A DNA stretch of 64,000 nt from Diploptera punctata (Eukaryota > Arthropoda > Insecta > Blattodea > Blaberidae). Numbering within the stretch: position 1 is the first letter of the stretch; the number at the start of each line of letters is the position of its first letter. The notes under the pieces are model-generated. The model ran no database searches. It saw nothing but the letters and a program-made list of their open reading frames with translations, and had not been told where the DNA came from. Location of the stretch: positions 1,413,501 through 1,477,500 of the forward strand of contig JASPKZ010005705.1 of assembly GCA_030220185.1 (NCBI GenBank). The letters run 5' to 3'. Below, one piece after another: positions 53,107 to 63,612 of the stretch. The translations under genes and the position numbers were made by a program.

Positions 53107-53280
53107 ATCATCATCATCATAGTACATTCACGAATTTAGGCCATTTGTTGACCTGTTTCGGCCTCAAGAGAAACACCATCCAAAAGTCTTTTGAGTGGAC
53201 GTCCTGGTCTTCTTCTTCCTGCAGGTTGATATCTTAACATTTGTTTGGGTATTCTGTGATCTTCAATTCATGTTGAGACT
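53107..53280 (-). mobile_element. LINE 3' end
   Basis: Nearly identical to 23605-23770: CATCATCATC tail, AGTACATTCACGAATTTAGG, CCATTTGTTGACCTGTTTCG and TGGACGTCCTGGTCTTCTTC. The minus strand encodes 'GRRRPGRPLKRLLDGVSLEA'. Confidence 0.8.
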
Positions 53281-53296
53281 TGAAAGTAGTTTTGAA

Positions 53297-53525
53297 GTTC
53301 CTTAGGACAGGTTACTGGCCCGACGCTAAGTAGTCCAGTGGTAGGGCTGCTACCTTTTAGTCTCTGGACAGACATTAGGATACCGCATTTACTCAGTACC
53401 CGATGGAACGGTTATACCGCCGTGACTCGGTCCTCAGAGCCTCGTTTGTGAAAACGGGTTGTACCACGAGAAGGTGAGGATGCGAATTGGGTAGGAGAGG
53501 TTATATACACGTCACTACCACTTAC
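53297..53525 (+). repeat. Dispersed repeat T, copy 1
   Basis: It shares with 63380-63612 (opposite strand) CAGGTTACTGGCC, AGTCCAGTGGT.GGG.TGC, TCTGGACAG, TACTC.GTA, GATGGAACG.TTATACCGCC, GTGA.TCGGTCC and GAGAGGTTATAT. It is non-coding. Confidence 0.75.
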
Positions 53526-53794
53526 AACCCAAACGCTACAGAAAATGACAAATATAAGATTAGTGCGTTTCATTTTTTGTTAGCATTTTTAATTAACTGA
53601 TGTGTATATCTGAATAAACCAAAATATTAATACTTTTAGATCGGAAGTGGAACGTTTTGTGCTAAACTTCCCACATAGGACCTAACAGAAATGAGACCTA
53701 ACTAATAACCAACATTAGACACAAATGATAAATGTAAGGTTAGTGTGAGATGTTTTCGTTTGTTACCTTTTTTTAAGTTTTAAGACCTATATGA

Positions 53795-54560
53795 CTGTTG
53801 ACTAGTGGTTGTGCTCCTTGTCTCAGGTCCCGAGGGTCGCGGGTTCAAACCCGACCGAAGTCGATAGATTTTTTTGGTGGAAAAATCAAATGAGTAAATC
53901 CTCGGGGAGGGACTGTAAAGCTTTGGGTCCCGAGTTTGATGATTTTCAGGCTCGTAAAAGATCCTTAAGCCTGAATAAAAAGGCATCTAAGCAAAATTTA
54001 CCGACATCAACGTCGTAGTAATACTTTAATTGCTTCGTGAAAGATTGGCATGCTGCTACGAGTTAATGGTAAATCCAGAAAATTGGATAAACGTGGGTAA
54101 ATTTCTGGACAAAACACGGAAAATAAGAACAACACTCATGTTATCAAAATGCAATACCATTAATTCTTAATAATTCTAAATAATTTAATTAACGTATAAT
54201 GTTATTGTATTATTATGTATTTGTAATATTATTATGTTCTTATGTAATTGTAATATTACTGTTTTCTTTTTGCTTTTCTTTATACTATTACCACATATTA
54301 TTTTATTGTAACGGACTGTCAACAGCACGTACGGCTTATTGCCCGCACGACCCATATTTGTAAATAACATTGTACATATCTTACTTTTAATCTAATAAAG
54401 TCCTATTACTACTAGATACTTTAGTTGATATATGTCTCATTGAGTCTGTGTATTGACCGCATGTTATTCATGCCATCTATGGATAAATAAGTAACTAAAT
54501 TAACTTGGTCTAGTGACTCCTGACAAGGGAGAGGCTATGGATCAATATTGGGATATGTCA
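53795..54560 (+). mobile_element. SINE1 copy interrupted by a second insertion
   Basis: The first part (53795-54032) has GACTAGTGGTTGTGCTCCTTG, GGTTCAAACCC, GGAAAAATCAAATGAGTAAATC and AGGCTCGTAAAAGATCC. The SINE resumes at about 54416 with ATACTTTAGTTG and continues TATGTCTCATTGAG, ATTCATGCCATCTATGG and GACTCCTGACAAGGGAG to about 54560. Confidence 0.83.
54033..54415 (+). mobile_element. Retroposed insert with a polyadenylation signal
   Basis: The target-site duplication is ATACTTTAATTG (54021-54032) and ATACTTTAGTTG (54416-54427). The 383-bp insert ends AATAAAGTCCTATTACTACT, with the AATAAA at 54394-54399 close to the 3' end. It has no long open frame. It looks like the 3' end of a Pol II-transcribed element or mRNA without a poly(A) run. 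The source is unknown. Confidence 0.7.
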
Positions 54561-54561
54561 T

Positions 54562-55065
54562 GTGTAAATTTATAAATAAACTCATATATAATTTCTTATT
54601 GTGGGAAGTACTTGAAATCCTAATATTGACACCAGCGGCTGGTGAACATTTTGTTAATAATATTGTCATGGTTATAATGGACTAATAGTTCACTTTTAGT
54701 CTTTGATTTGAATGGAATTATTGGTTAAAAATAAAAATATAAAATTGGTACCTGAGATTTCAGTCGTCCTCAACTATTAATTCTGTCAATTATTCAGGAG
54801 GCGTTTCGAAACACATGTTTCATCTTCTGCTTCTGGAATAGTACCACTGTTGAGGACAGCTGACAAGGGAACTGTCCACCATTACAAGCCGAAACCTACT
54901 TTGAAATTTCTCCCAGAGAAGCGTTGTGATGTACCAAGGCTGTGTCCACTGCCGCTTTTAACTGTGATGCACAAAAATCGAAGTAAGAATCCAACAATGG
55001 TAACCAACTGTACGGAGCATATTGACTCCCCGTATGAGTAAGAGCGGAGTGAACCGAGGCGGATC
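54562..55065. other. No gene recognised
   Basis: AT-rich, then a mixed-composition stretch (54840-55065) with short open frames on both strands but no splice-site pair. Confidence 0.35.
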
Positions 55066-55067
55066 GT

Positions 55068-55245
55068 GGCGCGGACGGCAGGTAGTTAGAGTTGTCCAAT
55101 CTACGAATTCAGGAGTTCAATCCTTCGCTATAGTTCAAATGAAAGGTTTGGCGCTGGACTGTAGCATATTGTAGTTAAAAACGGAAGATTTTTTTTTGGA
55201 CACGGCCTTGGTATCTTGTCAGATCTCAGGTACCAATTTTATATT
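55068..55245 (+). repeat. Dispersed repeat U, copy 2
   Basis: It matches 36112-36290, including TCCAATCTACGAATTCAGGAG, GCTATAGTTCAAATGA and GTTTGGCGCTGGACTGTAGC. Confidence 0.6.
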
Positions 55246-55339
55246 TTTTACTTTTACATAGTGACCTCAACTGCGTTTCGTAATGAATTTTAAAATAATT
55301 GAAATTCTTGCTTCACAAGTAAATAATTACCTGGCAATA

Positions 55340-55740
55340 CACAATTAAAATTTTACAAAATTATGATAATACCTGTCTTAACATATGCAAATGAGAATTG
55401 GAGTCTTAATCGTTAAGAGAGAAGAAAAATAGAAACTGTAGAAATGAAGTTCTAAAGTTCAGTAGCAGGTGTAACAATTTTGGATACAAAAAGAAATGAA
55501 GGTATTAGATTAATTTAACAAATAGAATTGACTACATGAGAAACAACTGGTATGAACACCTTAAAACAATACCTACAGATAGAATCCCTCAGCTGTTATT
55601 AAAGTACAAACCAATAGAACATATGAGTGTTGGACGCCCATTTACTAGATGGGAAGATTCATTAAATCCCACTTGATGTGGAAACAGGTCAAAAGGTCTA
55701 ATTTTATGAAGTAGAAGAAGTTGGGCAATAAAATCTGCAG
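55340..55740 (+). mobile_element. LINE 3' fragment
   Basis: With stops: 'MIIPVLTYANENWSLNR', 'IETVEMKF', 'NYMRNNWYEHLKTIPTDRIPQ', 'LLLKYKPIEHMSVGRPFTRW' and 'EDSLNPT', then a GAAGTAGAAGAAG end. It is the same family as 51075-51750 (minus). Confidence 0.82.
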
Positions 55741-55914
55741 ATTTATATTTTCACATTTTAAATATTATTCTTAGAATTTAAATTCGTATCTAACAGTTGT
55801 ATAATTCATCCTTTAGATTATTTTCTTTCGAAATGGACAGACTTGTAAACTCAATTTAATACAATGATTTATTAAAACTTTTAAAATAAAATGCATTACA
55901 CTCGAGATTAAATA

Positions 55915-57457
55915 CACTGCTCAAAACAATTAGAGGAACACTATGAAATATGCAAATATTTTATCATTGGATAAAGGTACAAACATGAAATTAATAAAGT
56001 ACATTATTTGTGGTTATTTATTTATTTATTTATTGCTTTGTCAGTAAAAACAAATGAATAACGCTGACAATTAACTTTTGAAATAATTCCGCTATGTAAG
56101 CAATTGAATCTTGTGCTTATTTTTCAAAGTTAAACACTCGTTATATAGAGTTAGTATCGTGTATGGCCTCCACGACATTCGATGACACTTTGGCACCTTC
56201 GTGGCATGCTCCCAATAAGATTCTGGATTTCCTCTTGCGGGATATTCTCCCATTCCTCCTTCAGAGCATCTCCAAGTTGCTGCAGAGTTTGTGGAGCTTG
56301 ATGTCGGTTCCTGACCTTCCTGTCTAGAAGATCCCACAAGTGTTCAATAGGGTTGAGGTCTGGGCTGACCGCTGGCCACTCCATTACCTCAATTTCATTC
56401 CTCCTCAGGAAATCCCTGGTGACAGCCGCAGAATGTGCCCTGGCATTATCCTTCATAAACAGAAATCCAGGACCTACTCCAATGGCAGCAGGTACTACAT
56501 GATCTTCCAGAATGTGCTCGATATACCGGACAGCATTCAGTCGCTGGGGAACAAGTACAATATCCGTACGATTGTTGTACATAACTCTGGCCCACACCAT
56601 TATGGAACCTCCTCCGAATCTATCAATTTCCTGTACAGCCTCTGCAGAAAATCTTTCTCCTGGCCGTCCCCACACCCCCAATCGACCATCAAAACGTGTA
56701 AGACGATACCTGGATTCGTCCGAGAAGAGCACAGACTCCCACTGGTTCTGGTTCCAATCACCATGGTTTTCAGCATACGTACATCTTGCTGCCTTATGCC
56801 CATTTGTTAAGCGTGGTTTTTTGACGGGCCTTTTTGGACGAATATTCTCTTTCCTTAATCTGTTCCTTATGGTTTGGTTTGAAACCCGGATTCCGGAAGC
56901 CATATGATGGTCATTCTGCAGGTCTTTTTCAGTTTTTGTACGCTGTCGAAGAGCAGAAAGAACAACGTATCTGTCATCCTGGGGGCTTGTTTTAAATTTA
57001 CGGCCCTGGCCACGTCTTCTACAATACTGACCTGTCTCTCTGTGCCTGTTGCGTAACCTGGACACCACGGAAGGAGAAACCCCAAGCTCTCTAGCCACTT
57101 GTCGCAGAGATTGAACTTGTCGTAAAAGATGTAGAGCATGATACACTTCAAACTCATTTAAATGCCTCATTTTGTCAGAGACTTCAATAAACAAGGCAAT
57201 AATCAACATTTGTCACTATAGCAACATCAGGAAGCTTACCAATTTGAAGTGGTCAGTGCCTTCCAAAGTAAAAAAAATCTCTATATTTGTTATTTGAGGT
57301 AATTTCTCTGTATTTAGGCCATGGATCTTTAAAATTTGTATCCAATGATAAAATTAATAATTCAATTTACATATTGTCCAACTTTCAGCATCACAGCTTT
57401 AAAAAACAATTACTTATTCAATTTATTACAAGTGTCCTCTAATTGTTTTGAGCAGTG
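55915..57457 (-). mobile_element. Tc1-like transposon with an intact transposase
   Basis: TIRs of at least 23 bp (CACTGCTCAAAACAATTAGA and the next bases) are identical at both ends, and TA flanks both (55913-55914 and 57458-57459). Inner inverted blocks, ATTTTATCATTGGATA on the left near 55957 and its complement on the right near 57340, lie at unequal distances from the ends, like the IR/DR layout of several Tc1-like elements. An ATTT tract sits at 56016-56034. It is 1,543 bp long and the most intact transposon in the window. Confidence 0.95.
56151..57209 (-). CDS. Tc1-like transposase, DD34E, intact
   Basis: The frame is open for 352 codons with no stop or frameshift. The start is more likely residue 14 (MRHLNEFEVYHALHLLRQ), since the 13 upstream residues are unlike the family. 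Residues 20-60 form the first helix-turn-helix (ARELGVSPSVVSRLRNRH) and about 75-125 the second (SNQTIRNRLRKENIRPKRP); GRPGERFS lies near 181-188. The catalytic residues are present: Asp164 in LFSDESRY, Asp254 in MKDNARAH and Glu289 in SPDLNPIEHLW, with 34 residues between the last two. It would bind the TIRs and cut and paste at TA in the nucleus. No internal intron is needed. Whether it is still expressed is unknown. Confidence 0.94.
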   Translation of the reverse strand: MLIIALFIEVSDKMRHLNEFEVYHALHLLRQVQSLRQVARELGVSPSVVSRLRNRHRETGQYCRRRGQGRKFKTSPQDDRYVVLSALRQRTKTEKDLQNDHHMASGIRVSNQTIRNRLRKENIRPKRPVKKPRLTNGHKAARCTYAENHGDWNQNQWESVLFSDESRYRLTRFDGRLGVWGRPGERFSAEAVQEIDRFGGGSIMVWARVMYNNRTDIVLVPQRLNAVRYIEHILEDHVVPAAIGVGPGFLFMKDNARAHSAAVTRDFLRRNEIEVMEWPAVSPDLNPIEHLWDLLDRKVRNRHQAPQTLQQLGDALKEEWENIPQEEIQNLIGSMPRRCQSVIECRGGHTRY

Positions 57458-57459
57458 TA

Positions 57460-57924
57460 GATATCCAATTCATTCGACTATGTCTGGTCAACTAAACACT
57501 GGATAAAATGTAATACTAGTGGCTTGCATAATAATTAATTATTGGAAATAACCCATGTAAACAGCTGACAGTGAGTATAAAATGTATAAAACACTAACAA
57601 AATGCATTGCTTTGTTTTAAAAAACAGTTGAATGCCAACTACACCCATGATTCGCAATTACAGTAAGTATCTTGGTTGCTAAGCAACGCTTTTCATTAAG
57701 TCGCATAAAGCAGACCTTCAATGTTTTAGCCAATTGCCAGTCTTTACAATTAGTTCTTTCAAATTTAATTGTGTTATATCAATCACAAAAGAAAAGCGGT
57801 AAATTAGATTTTCTTTTAGAACATATGTTAACTCTGTATATGACATTAGTAATCTCAACAAATTAACCTTCTGTTCCACAATACACCATTTTAATTTTGT
57901 GCTATGTCTCATTCCGGTACTTTA
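57460..57924. other. No gene recognised
   Basis: AT-rich sequence with no assignable feature. Confidence 0.35.
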
Positions 57925-58899
57925 CCTTAATATATAAAAATTAAGGTTCACGTTGTTTGTCCGCGATGAAATCCTAAACTACTGAACCGATTTTAATAAA
58001 ATTTTGCACACTGTGTGCTGTTTGATTCAACTTGAGGCCTACGGTTGTTTATAACTAAATTTAAAGTCGCATTATTTTTTATTACAAATTATTTGTTTAT
58101 TATTTAACAAAGAGTTATAATTATCTGTGAGTTCCATACGATTCTAACAGATGACGGTGTAAGGTAATTGGTTTATTATTTAACCAGGTGGCTGTGCCTT
58201 TTGTTTCAACCGCGAATTTCAATTGAATTACAAATATTGATTATTTCACAATTTAAGTGTGTTTGTGTTTATTTTATTTTCAATATTTTGAAAATAATAT
58301 TAATTTCGTGTGTATTAGTTTTAAGTAATCTGGCTGAAATACAGCAACTTAATTTAAATTTAACTGGACCGAGAAGGGAAATTGAACAATATGGCTAATC
58401 AGTTCTAGAGAACATGAATGATAAGATATCAAGTGAATTTCCGCAAATTGATATAGGCCTATGTGACATAAATCTTACATTTAAGAAGAATGTCAATTTA
58501 AAAACATATGAAGGTCCTAAGGAACGGAATAACAGAATTGTAAGTAAGTCTGTTAGTTATAATAATATGCCTAATATTACAGAAACAATCTCTATGCCTC
58601 AATTAAATAAAAAAACAAGATGACTATAATATATCAGAAGATGATATTACTATACAGAGACTTCTTGATGATGATGAGAATCCAAACTCCAACATGTTCG
58701 TAGAAAAAAACGAAAGTATAATGAAATCAGCAATCCTCCTCAAAATATTCCATCAATAAATGTATATAATCCTTATGATACACTTATGGATGATACTGAG
58801 AATGCAGACAACATAAATTCATCTCAATCAACAAAACCATACGAAAAAATGAACGTAAAAAATAGTTAAAGGCGATACGAAATTCGCCGGGCCATCTAG
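57925..58899 (+). mobile_element. Helitron, non-autonomous or truncated
   Basis: The 5' end CCTTAATATATAAAAATT (TC changed to CC at the first base) follows A. The 3' end has a hairpin GGCGA.TACGAAAT.TCGCC (58871-58887) twelve bases before the terminal CTAG, followed by T, the hallmark of Helitron 3' ends. Internal blocks TTGTTTGTCCGCGATG, CTAAACTACTGAACCG and TAACAGATGACGGTG are shared with 41662-43848. A 69-codon open frame (58414-58623) and Asn-rich following frames suggest residual coding sequence, but no Rep or helicase motif is present. Confidence 0.85.
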
Positions 58900-59002
58900 T
58901 AATTTTATAAAATATCCGTAAATTTTAACCTTACAGTAGTACCATGTACTGAAATATTCACAAAACGGACTCACATTTTGCCATCATATGAATAAACCAT
59001 AA

Positions 59003-59420
59003 ACTAACTAACTGGATCTATTGAACCCGTAGGATCATGGCCACGCGGACATAAGCTCTCCATACATTCCTATCGTGAGCTAATGTTTTCCAGTATTCCT
59101 TGTATAATCTACTTCCATCTTATTATGGTTAATGTTATTCTCCCACCTCAATACCGGTATAACAACTGGGCGTTTTCCTTCTGGTATTCCTACAAGAAGC
59201 TTCCATATACCTCTTTCACTCCCCATTCGTGCCACATGTCCTGCCCATCGTAGTCTACGAGACTTAACTGTTCTTATTGTGCCTGGGTTTCCTATAAAGA
59301 CCATGTAATTAAGTTTATTTTTATGTAGTTTTGTCCACTCACCTGTATGTTCATCTCTCTTTCGACCAAAAATTTTCCTAAGAACTTTATTATCAAATAC
59401 TCGTAACCTCCTTCCCTTTA
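59003..59420 (-). mobile_element. LINE-A 3' part of a 5'-inverted insertion
   Basis: The minus strand carries the LINE-A terminus (CTATTGAACCCGTAGG, tail AACTAACT) and the C-terminal blocks 'TVKSRRLRWAGHVARMG' and 'GIPEGKRPVVIPVLRWENNI'. At 59420 it meets LINE-A 5' sequence on the opposite strand. Confidence 0.85.
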
Positions 59421-59735
59421 TGGTATATTTACCTTGTCATTGTAGAGTGGCTTGCGTGCTTAAATAACCCCGAGAGCTATGCTGGTGGTACCATTGTTGC
59501 CGAAGGGATTACACGTGCCGGACAGGTCGAAGGCAATAAGCCAGACGAAAAAAGTACCTTAGTCGAAAGAGTGACGATCTTTCGTCGTAAAAATACCACC
59601 GTGAAGAAACCCGGAGATGGGTTCCACTGGGATAAAAATTTTCAGAGGTAAAATAGTCCCCGTTCGGTTCTCCTGGTGAGAAATACTTCTGGAGAATCCA
59701 TGCCAAAGACTCAAACACAGGAACATTTTTCAAAT
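59421..59735 (+). mobile_element. LINE-A 5' leader in inverted orientation
   Basis: TGGTATATTTACCTTGTCAT through CTCAAACACAGGAACAT matches the complement of 9470-9780, i.e. the 5' end of LINE-A, but on the plus strand. It is joined head-on to the 3' part at 59003-59420. Confidence 0.85.
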
Positions 59736-59739
59736 AACA

Positions 59740-60810
59740 TGGACAATGCATAACAGCGGGGCGCTAGCGGGAATTAGATAAGGCACCCTTCGATTACATG
59801 AAGTTAGATATGAATAAAAAACAATGGCAAACTTAATAATTTTACAAGTAAATAAGCAAGAGTAATTAAAATAAATTATATGGACATAAATATAAGTAAA
59901 TATTATCATCAATAGGCTCTACATGCTTCATTATAAGGTTAAATAAAAATAAATTATTTCACGTTAGAAAAACATAGGGGCCTATTTTTATTAGTTGTGA
60001 CTAAATCCGGTCAAGAATACATTCACTCTACCTCCGATCTCGGTCCCAGTTCTCGTTGGTTGTACATAGGCATTTGTATTCAGGGGAGTTGGAGGGGAAT
60101 GTTAAACGAGTGCGCGGGAGTAGAATGCAAATGAGAGCGACCGGGAGCCCGGTTGAATGAGATTTCCCGTGATCAGTAAGCAGTCTTCATAAGCAAAATA
60201 ATATATATATGACAGCGAAAGCTAAAGATAATGTATTAAAAAAATTATTTGATGGAACCTACATTCTACAAGCTTTACGTTTTGAATATATGCCTGTATA
60301 TTACATGTGTGCGAGAGGTTAAAACTGCGTGAATGGAATGGAATATTCACGTGAAATTTTTAATTAAATGTGTACTTAGTACTATAAATAAAATGTACTT
60401 CGACAGCACAAAAGGTGTGTTTAAAATTTACGTCAATTTATTTCCATGCGATATCGGATACAAGAAAATTCTTTAATTTTTTATGTATCTTTAAATTTAG
60501 TAAATACAGTTATAAATAGTTTGGCCGCCTTTAGTTGTGACAATTTATATTTAATTTTGTCAAGTATTGATTGGAACTAATTTAATTCATTCCATTGTCA
60601 AAAGTAATAATGCAAATGGCTGACTAAGCTTTCATAGCGGTAAGTTTATGCAAGTATTTATTTTAGTTGGCATATATTTTGGATTCATTATTTTTATTCG
60701 TATTTTATCTTGAAGTAGATCTAACAACCTCTACATTTGATACAGACCTACTAACAAGTTAATTATAAGCGCGTTGTATAGCATCAGTGGTTAAATAGGT
60801 CACATACAGT
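59740..60810. other. No gene recognised; GC-richer patch at 60005-60180
   Basis: Mostly AT-rich. The patch 60005-60180 is visibly richer in GC and contains an ATGCAAAT octamer (60126-60133) and several CG dinucleotides, but it has no long open frame and no splice-site pair. Confidence 0.35.
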
Positions 60811-60814
60811 AGAA

Positions 60815-61075
60815 ATGAAGATATAAGAAAGGAACTAAATATTTTCAAACTTACAGACCGAATAATTAAATATAGGAACAACTGGAAAGAACATATTGAT
60901 AGAATGCCAGAAGAAACATTTCCAAAATTATTGCTTAATTATAAACCGCACGGAAGGAGAAATATTGGTCGCCCACACAGAAGATGGTCTGAACAATTTT
61001 AACAATTCTAGCTTTCGTGAATCCGGAACGAGCCAACAGGCTTAATCCCTGGATGATCATGATGATGATGACAGT
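60815..61075 (+). mobile_element. LINE 3' end
   Basis: 'RNEDIRKELNIFKLTDRII', 'YRNNWKEHIDRMPEETFPKLL', 'NYKPHGRRNIGRPHRRWSEQF' and a GATGATGATGAC tail. It is relatively well preserved. Confidence 0.82.
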
Positions 61076-61079
61076 AGTC

Positions 61080-61683
61080 TACATGTTAATATCGACCCAC
61101 TTAAAAAAACGAATTTTGACATAATATGAAATAAAGTTGTATGCATTGCAAGGACTACAATTGTTTAACGGTAAAATTATTCCACTTTATTGCTTTAATC
61201 AACTACGCTACGCTTGCCCATTACGAGTCGACTATACGAGAATTTATACCTTATTTACGCAGTTAAAAGAATTTTTAACGTGACGAACATTCATAAGATG
61301 TGATATTAAATATATGTTGGTTTGAAATGTAATGACTAATTAAGTGACTAAATCATTTACAGATAGTCACAAAGCAACGAGCTTCAATTGGTTCCAGACT
61401 CGGCACAGTGGATGATGCTTACCTTTTAGTATAGTCTAATCTAATGATAATAAAGGTATTTTATGTGTAAATTTGGAAAATTAGTTTAACAATTTGTTAT
61501 GTTGTAACAGTTGGTAATTATGATTTATCATAGAGTAATTATTTGTTGCTATTGAAATGAAATCGAGCTGCTTACGATTAGAATGGTTAAACACTGCATC
61601 AATATAAAACAATGCAAATGGAAAAAGTTAATAATTTGAATAAAACAGTAATAGTTTTATTTTTAATTTCACTCTGCTGTAAT
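61080..61683. other. No gene recognised
   Basis: AT-rich sequence with no assignable feature. Confidence 0.35.
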
Positions 61684-62698
61684 AGTATATTACTATGCGA
61701 GGTGAGAAGTGGTTTTTATATAATTGAGGGAAAATATTTAAAAACCGAACGACAGCGAGGTTTTCAATTTCCGAGATTCTGTAAAACACTTCACCAACAT
61801 GCGTTGTATATTATTTTTTGCGCGATGGTGTTTTCTTCTTCTTCTTCTTCTTCGGCTTTCCCCCACTTATAGGTTTTCCGTCTTCAGTTTCCATTTATCT
61901 CTATCATTCCAATCTCCCTCTTCCAAAGTCCTATCCACCATTATTGTTCTGACGTAGGTTTTCCATTTCCATCTTGGTCTGCCACGTTTATTTCTTCCAG
62001 GGGGTGATCATTGGTATATATTTTTTGGCCATCTTTCATTTTCCATTCTTTGTACATGCCATACCATTTAAGCGTTTGATTTTCAATCCTCTTAACAACA
62101 GATGTGGTGACCTTCATTTCTCTCCAAAGGAATTCATTTCTTATTTTATCCTGTCTTGTTTTTTGGAGGCTTCTTCTAAAATAATCGAATTCAACTGTTC
62201 TAATTTTATTCTTTTGTAATTCCGTCAAAGACCAAGTTTTGCTTCCATATGAGATGGTGTTTTCAAAATAATAAATAATAGTAAAATAAATAACATTGTT
62301 AGAAATATTTGCGTTCATTATGAACAATTGACTAACGTTAACAGTGTGGGCAATGTGTATTAGTTGAAACAACAGGAGGTCTTGAGAACAATTATTGATA
62401 ACATGGCCGCAAGTACGTAATTTATTGTTTTATATTGTTTCAAATAAAGTTCAGTTCATTTAAAATGCAGTGATTTGTTTCGTATAATGTATATTAACAC
62501 TGCTTTTTTGGATATTTTTTTGTATATACATAGTACGTAGTATACATAGAGGGCAGCGGTTTTACTTCCCGCACGTTGTGTAAATGTAATATTACAGTAT
62601 AGTTATTTAGGTTGGCAACCCCGAAATATAGGAAGTTGAAGTTTCAATAATGGTCGCCATTGCTGGTAAGTACGACAAAACGCACTATCGCGCAAAAA
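61684..62698 (-). repeat. P-family repeat, copy 6, split by a LINE
   Basis: It starts AGTATATTACTATGCGAGG, includes AAAAACCGAACGACAGCGAG (an eroded palindrome), and is interrupted after GATGGTGTTTTC. It resumes at 62254 and ends CGCACTATCGCGCAAAAA. Confidence 0.9.
61836..62253 (-). mobile_element. LINE 3' fragment nested in a P-family repeat
   Basis: GATGGTGTTTTC is repeated perfectly at 61824-61835 and 62254-62265. The minus strand encodes 'SYGSKTWSLTELQKNKIRTVEF', 'IRNEFLWREMKVTTSVVKRI', 'QTLKWYGMYKEWKMKDGQK' and a 'WKWKTYVRTIMVD'-like end, followed by a GAA tail. Its conserved Trp-Tyr-Gly block is typical of LINE C-termini. Confidence 0.88.
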
Positions 62699-62734
62699 CA
62701 AATATGTTGTACATTACCTTACCCACATCTGAAC

Positions 62735-62870
62735 CTAAGTTAATAAATCACACACTCATGTAAGGTAATCTGGTATACACTAACTTGCACTCATCTAGAC
62801 TTAACTAGATAAACCACATACTGCAGTAAACTAATCTGGTGTACATCAAATATTTGTTGTCGATATGGGC
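62735..62870. repeat. Two-unit direct repeat
   Basis: Units near 62735-62790 and 62798-62855 share CTTAA/CTAAGTTA, ATAAA.CACA.ACT, GTAA..TAATCTGGT.TACA. Confidence 0.45.
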
Positions 62871-62871
62871 G

Positions 62872-63375
62872 TGTTAAAATCATATATCATTCCATAGCTA
62901 TTAGAATGACTATGACCCACTCAAAATTAAGACCTTGTTATCAGCAAGGCTGTTATAACATATTTTATTATTCCATGAACAACGTAGATAACAAATAGAT
63001 TTTTCCATATTAATAAGTTTACATTAATTAAATTTCAAACCAAAATATATTTAATATTAGCTAACACCGGGCGTGCGCTGCTAAATAAGTGAAATATGTT
63101 TTATGTTTAGTTGAATAAGTAAGAAATAAAAATAATTATAAATTTATATCGTAATTATTGTAGATACCCTGTGCTGATTACCTGGAATTTCCCGGCAATC
63201 TACTTACCTCGATCTTCTTGGCATCAGTGAGCTGAATGACAAATGGTTATTGTGAGTTATACATGAAATATAGACATATGCTGTCACCGACATTTTTAAG
63301 AAGTTTTTGAGATATTCAATTCTGTGTACATTAATTTGGTGTATTTGTTATGGTTTAGGCAGCGTAAGCCACTTG
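62872..63375. other. No gene recognised
   Basis: AT-rich sequence with no assignable feature. Confidence 0.35.
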
Positions 63376-63379
63376 CAAA

Positions 63380-63612
63380 AGATAGTGAAGTGCATTCTAT
63401 ATAACCTCTCCTATCTAAATCCCAACCCCACCTACTCGTGGTGCAACCTGCCTAAAACAAACGGGGCTCTGGGGACCGAATCACGGCGGTATAATCGTTC
63501 CATCAAGATACAGAGTAAATACAGTATCATAACCACGCCTGTCCAGAGGCTAAGGTGGCAACCCCACCACTGGACTTGCTCACTCCAGGCCAGTAACCTG
63601 CTGTGAGGACTT
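63380..63612 (-). repeat. Dispersed repeat T, copy 2
   Basis: The reverse complement matches 53297-53525: CAGGTTACTGGCCTGGAG, AGTCCAGTGGTGGGG, TCTGGACAGG, GATGGAACGATTATACCGCC and GAGAGGTTATATAG. Confidence 0.75.

Noticed and set aside
54843..55065. A host exon in mixed-composition sequence
   Set aside because: Stops occur in all frames within 70 codons and no splice pair was found; repeat U follows immediately.
56340..56907. Plus-strand frames of 156 and 131 codons
   Set aside because: They are antisense to the intact Tc1-like transposase.
60005..60180. A promoter or first exon
   Set aside because: No open frame, TATA/initiator pair or downstream donor could be supported; kept only as a low-interest observation.
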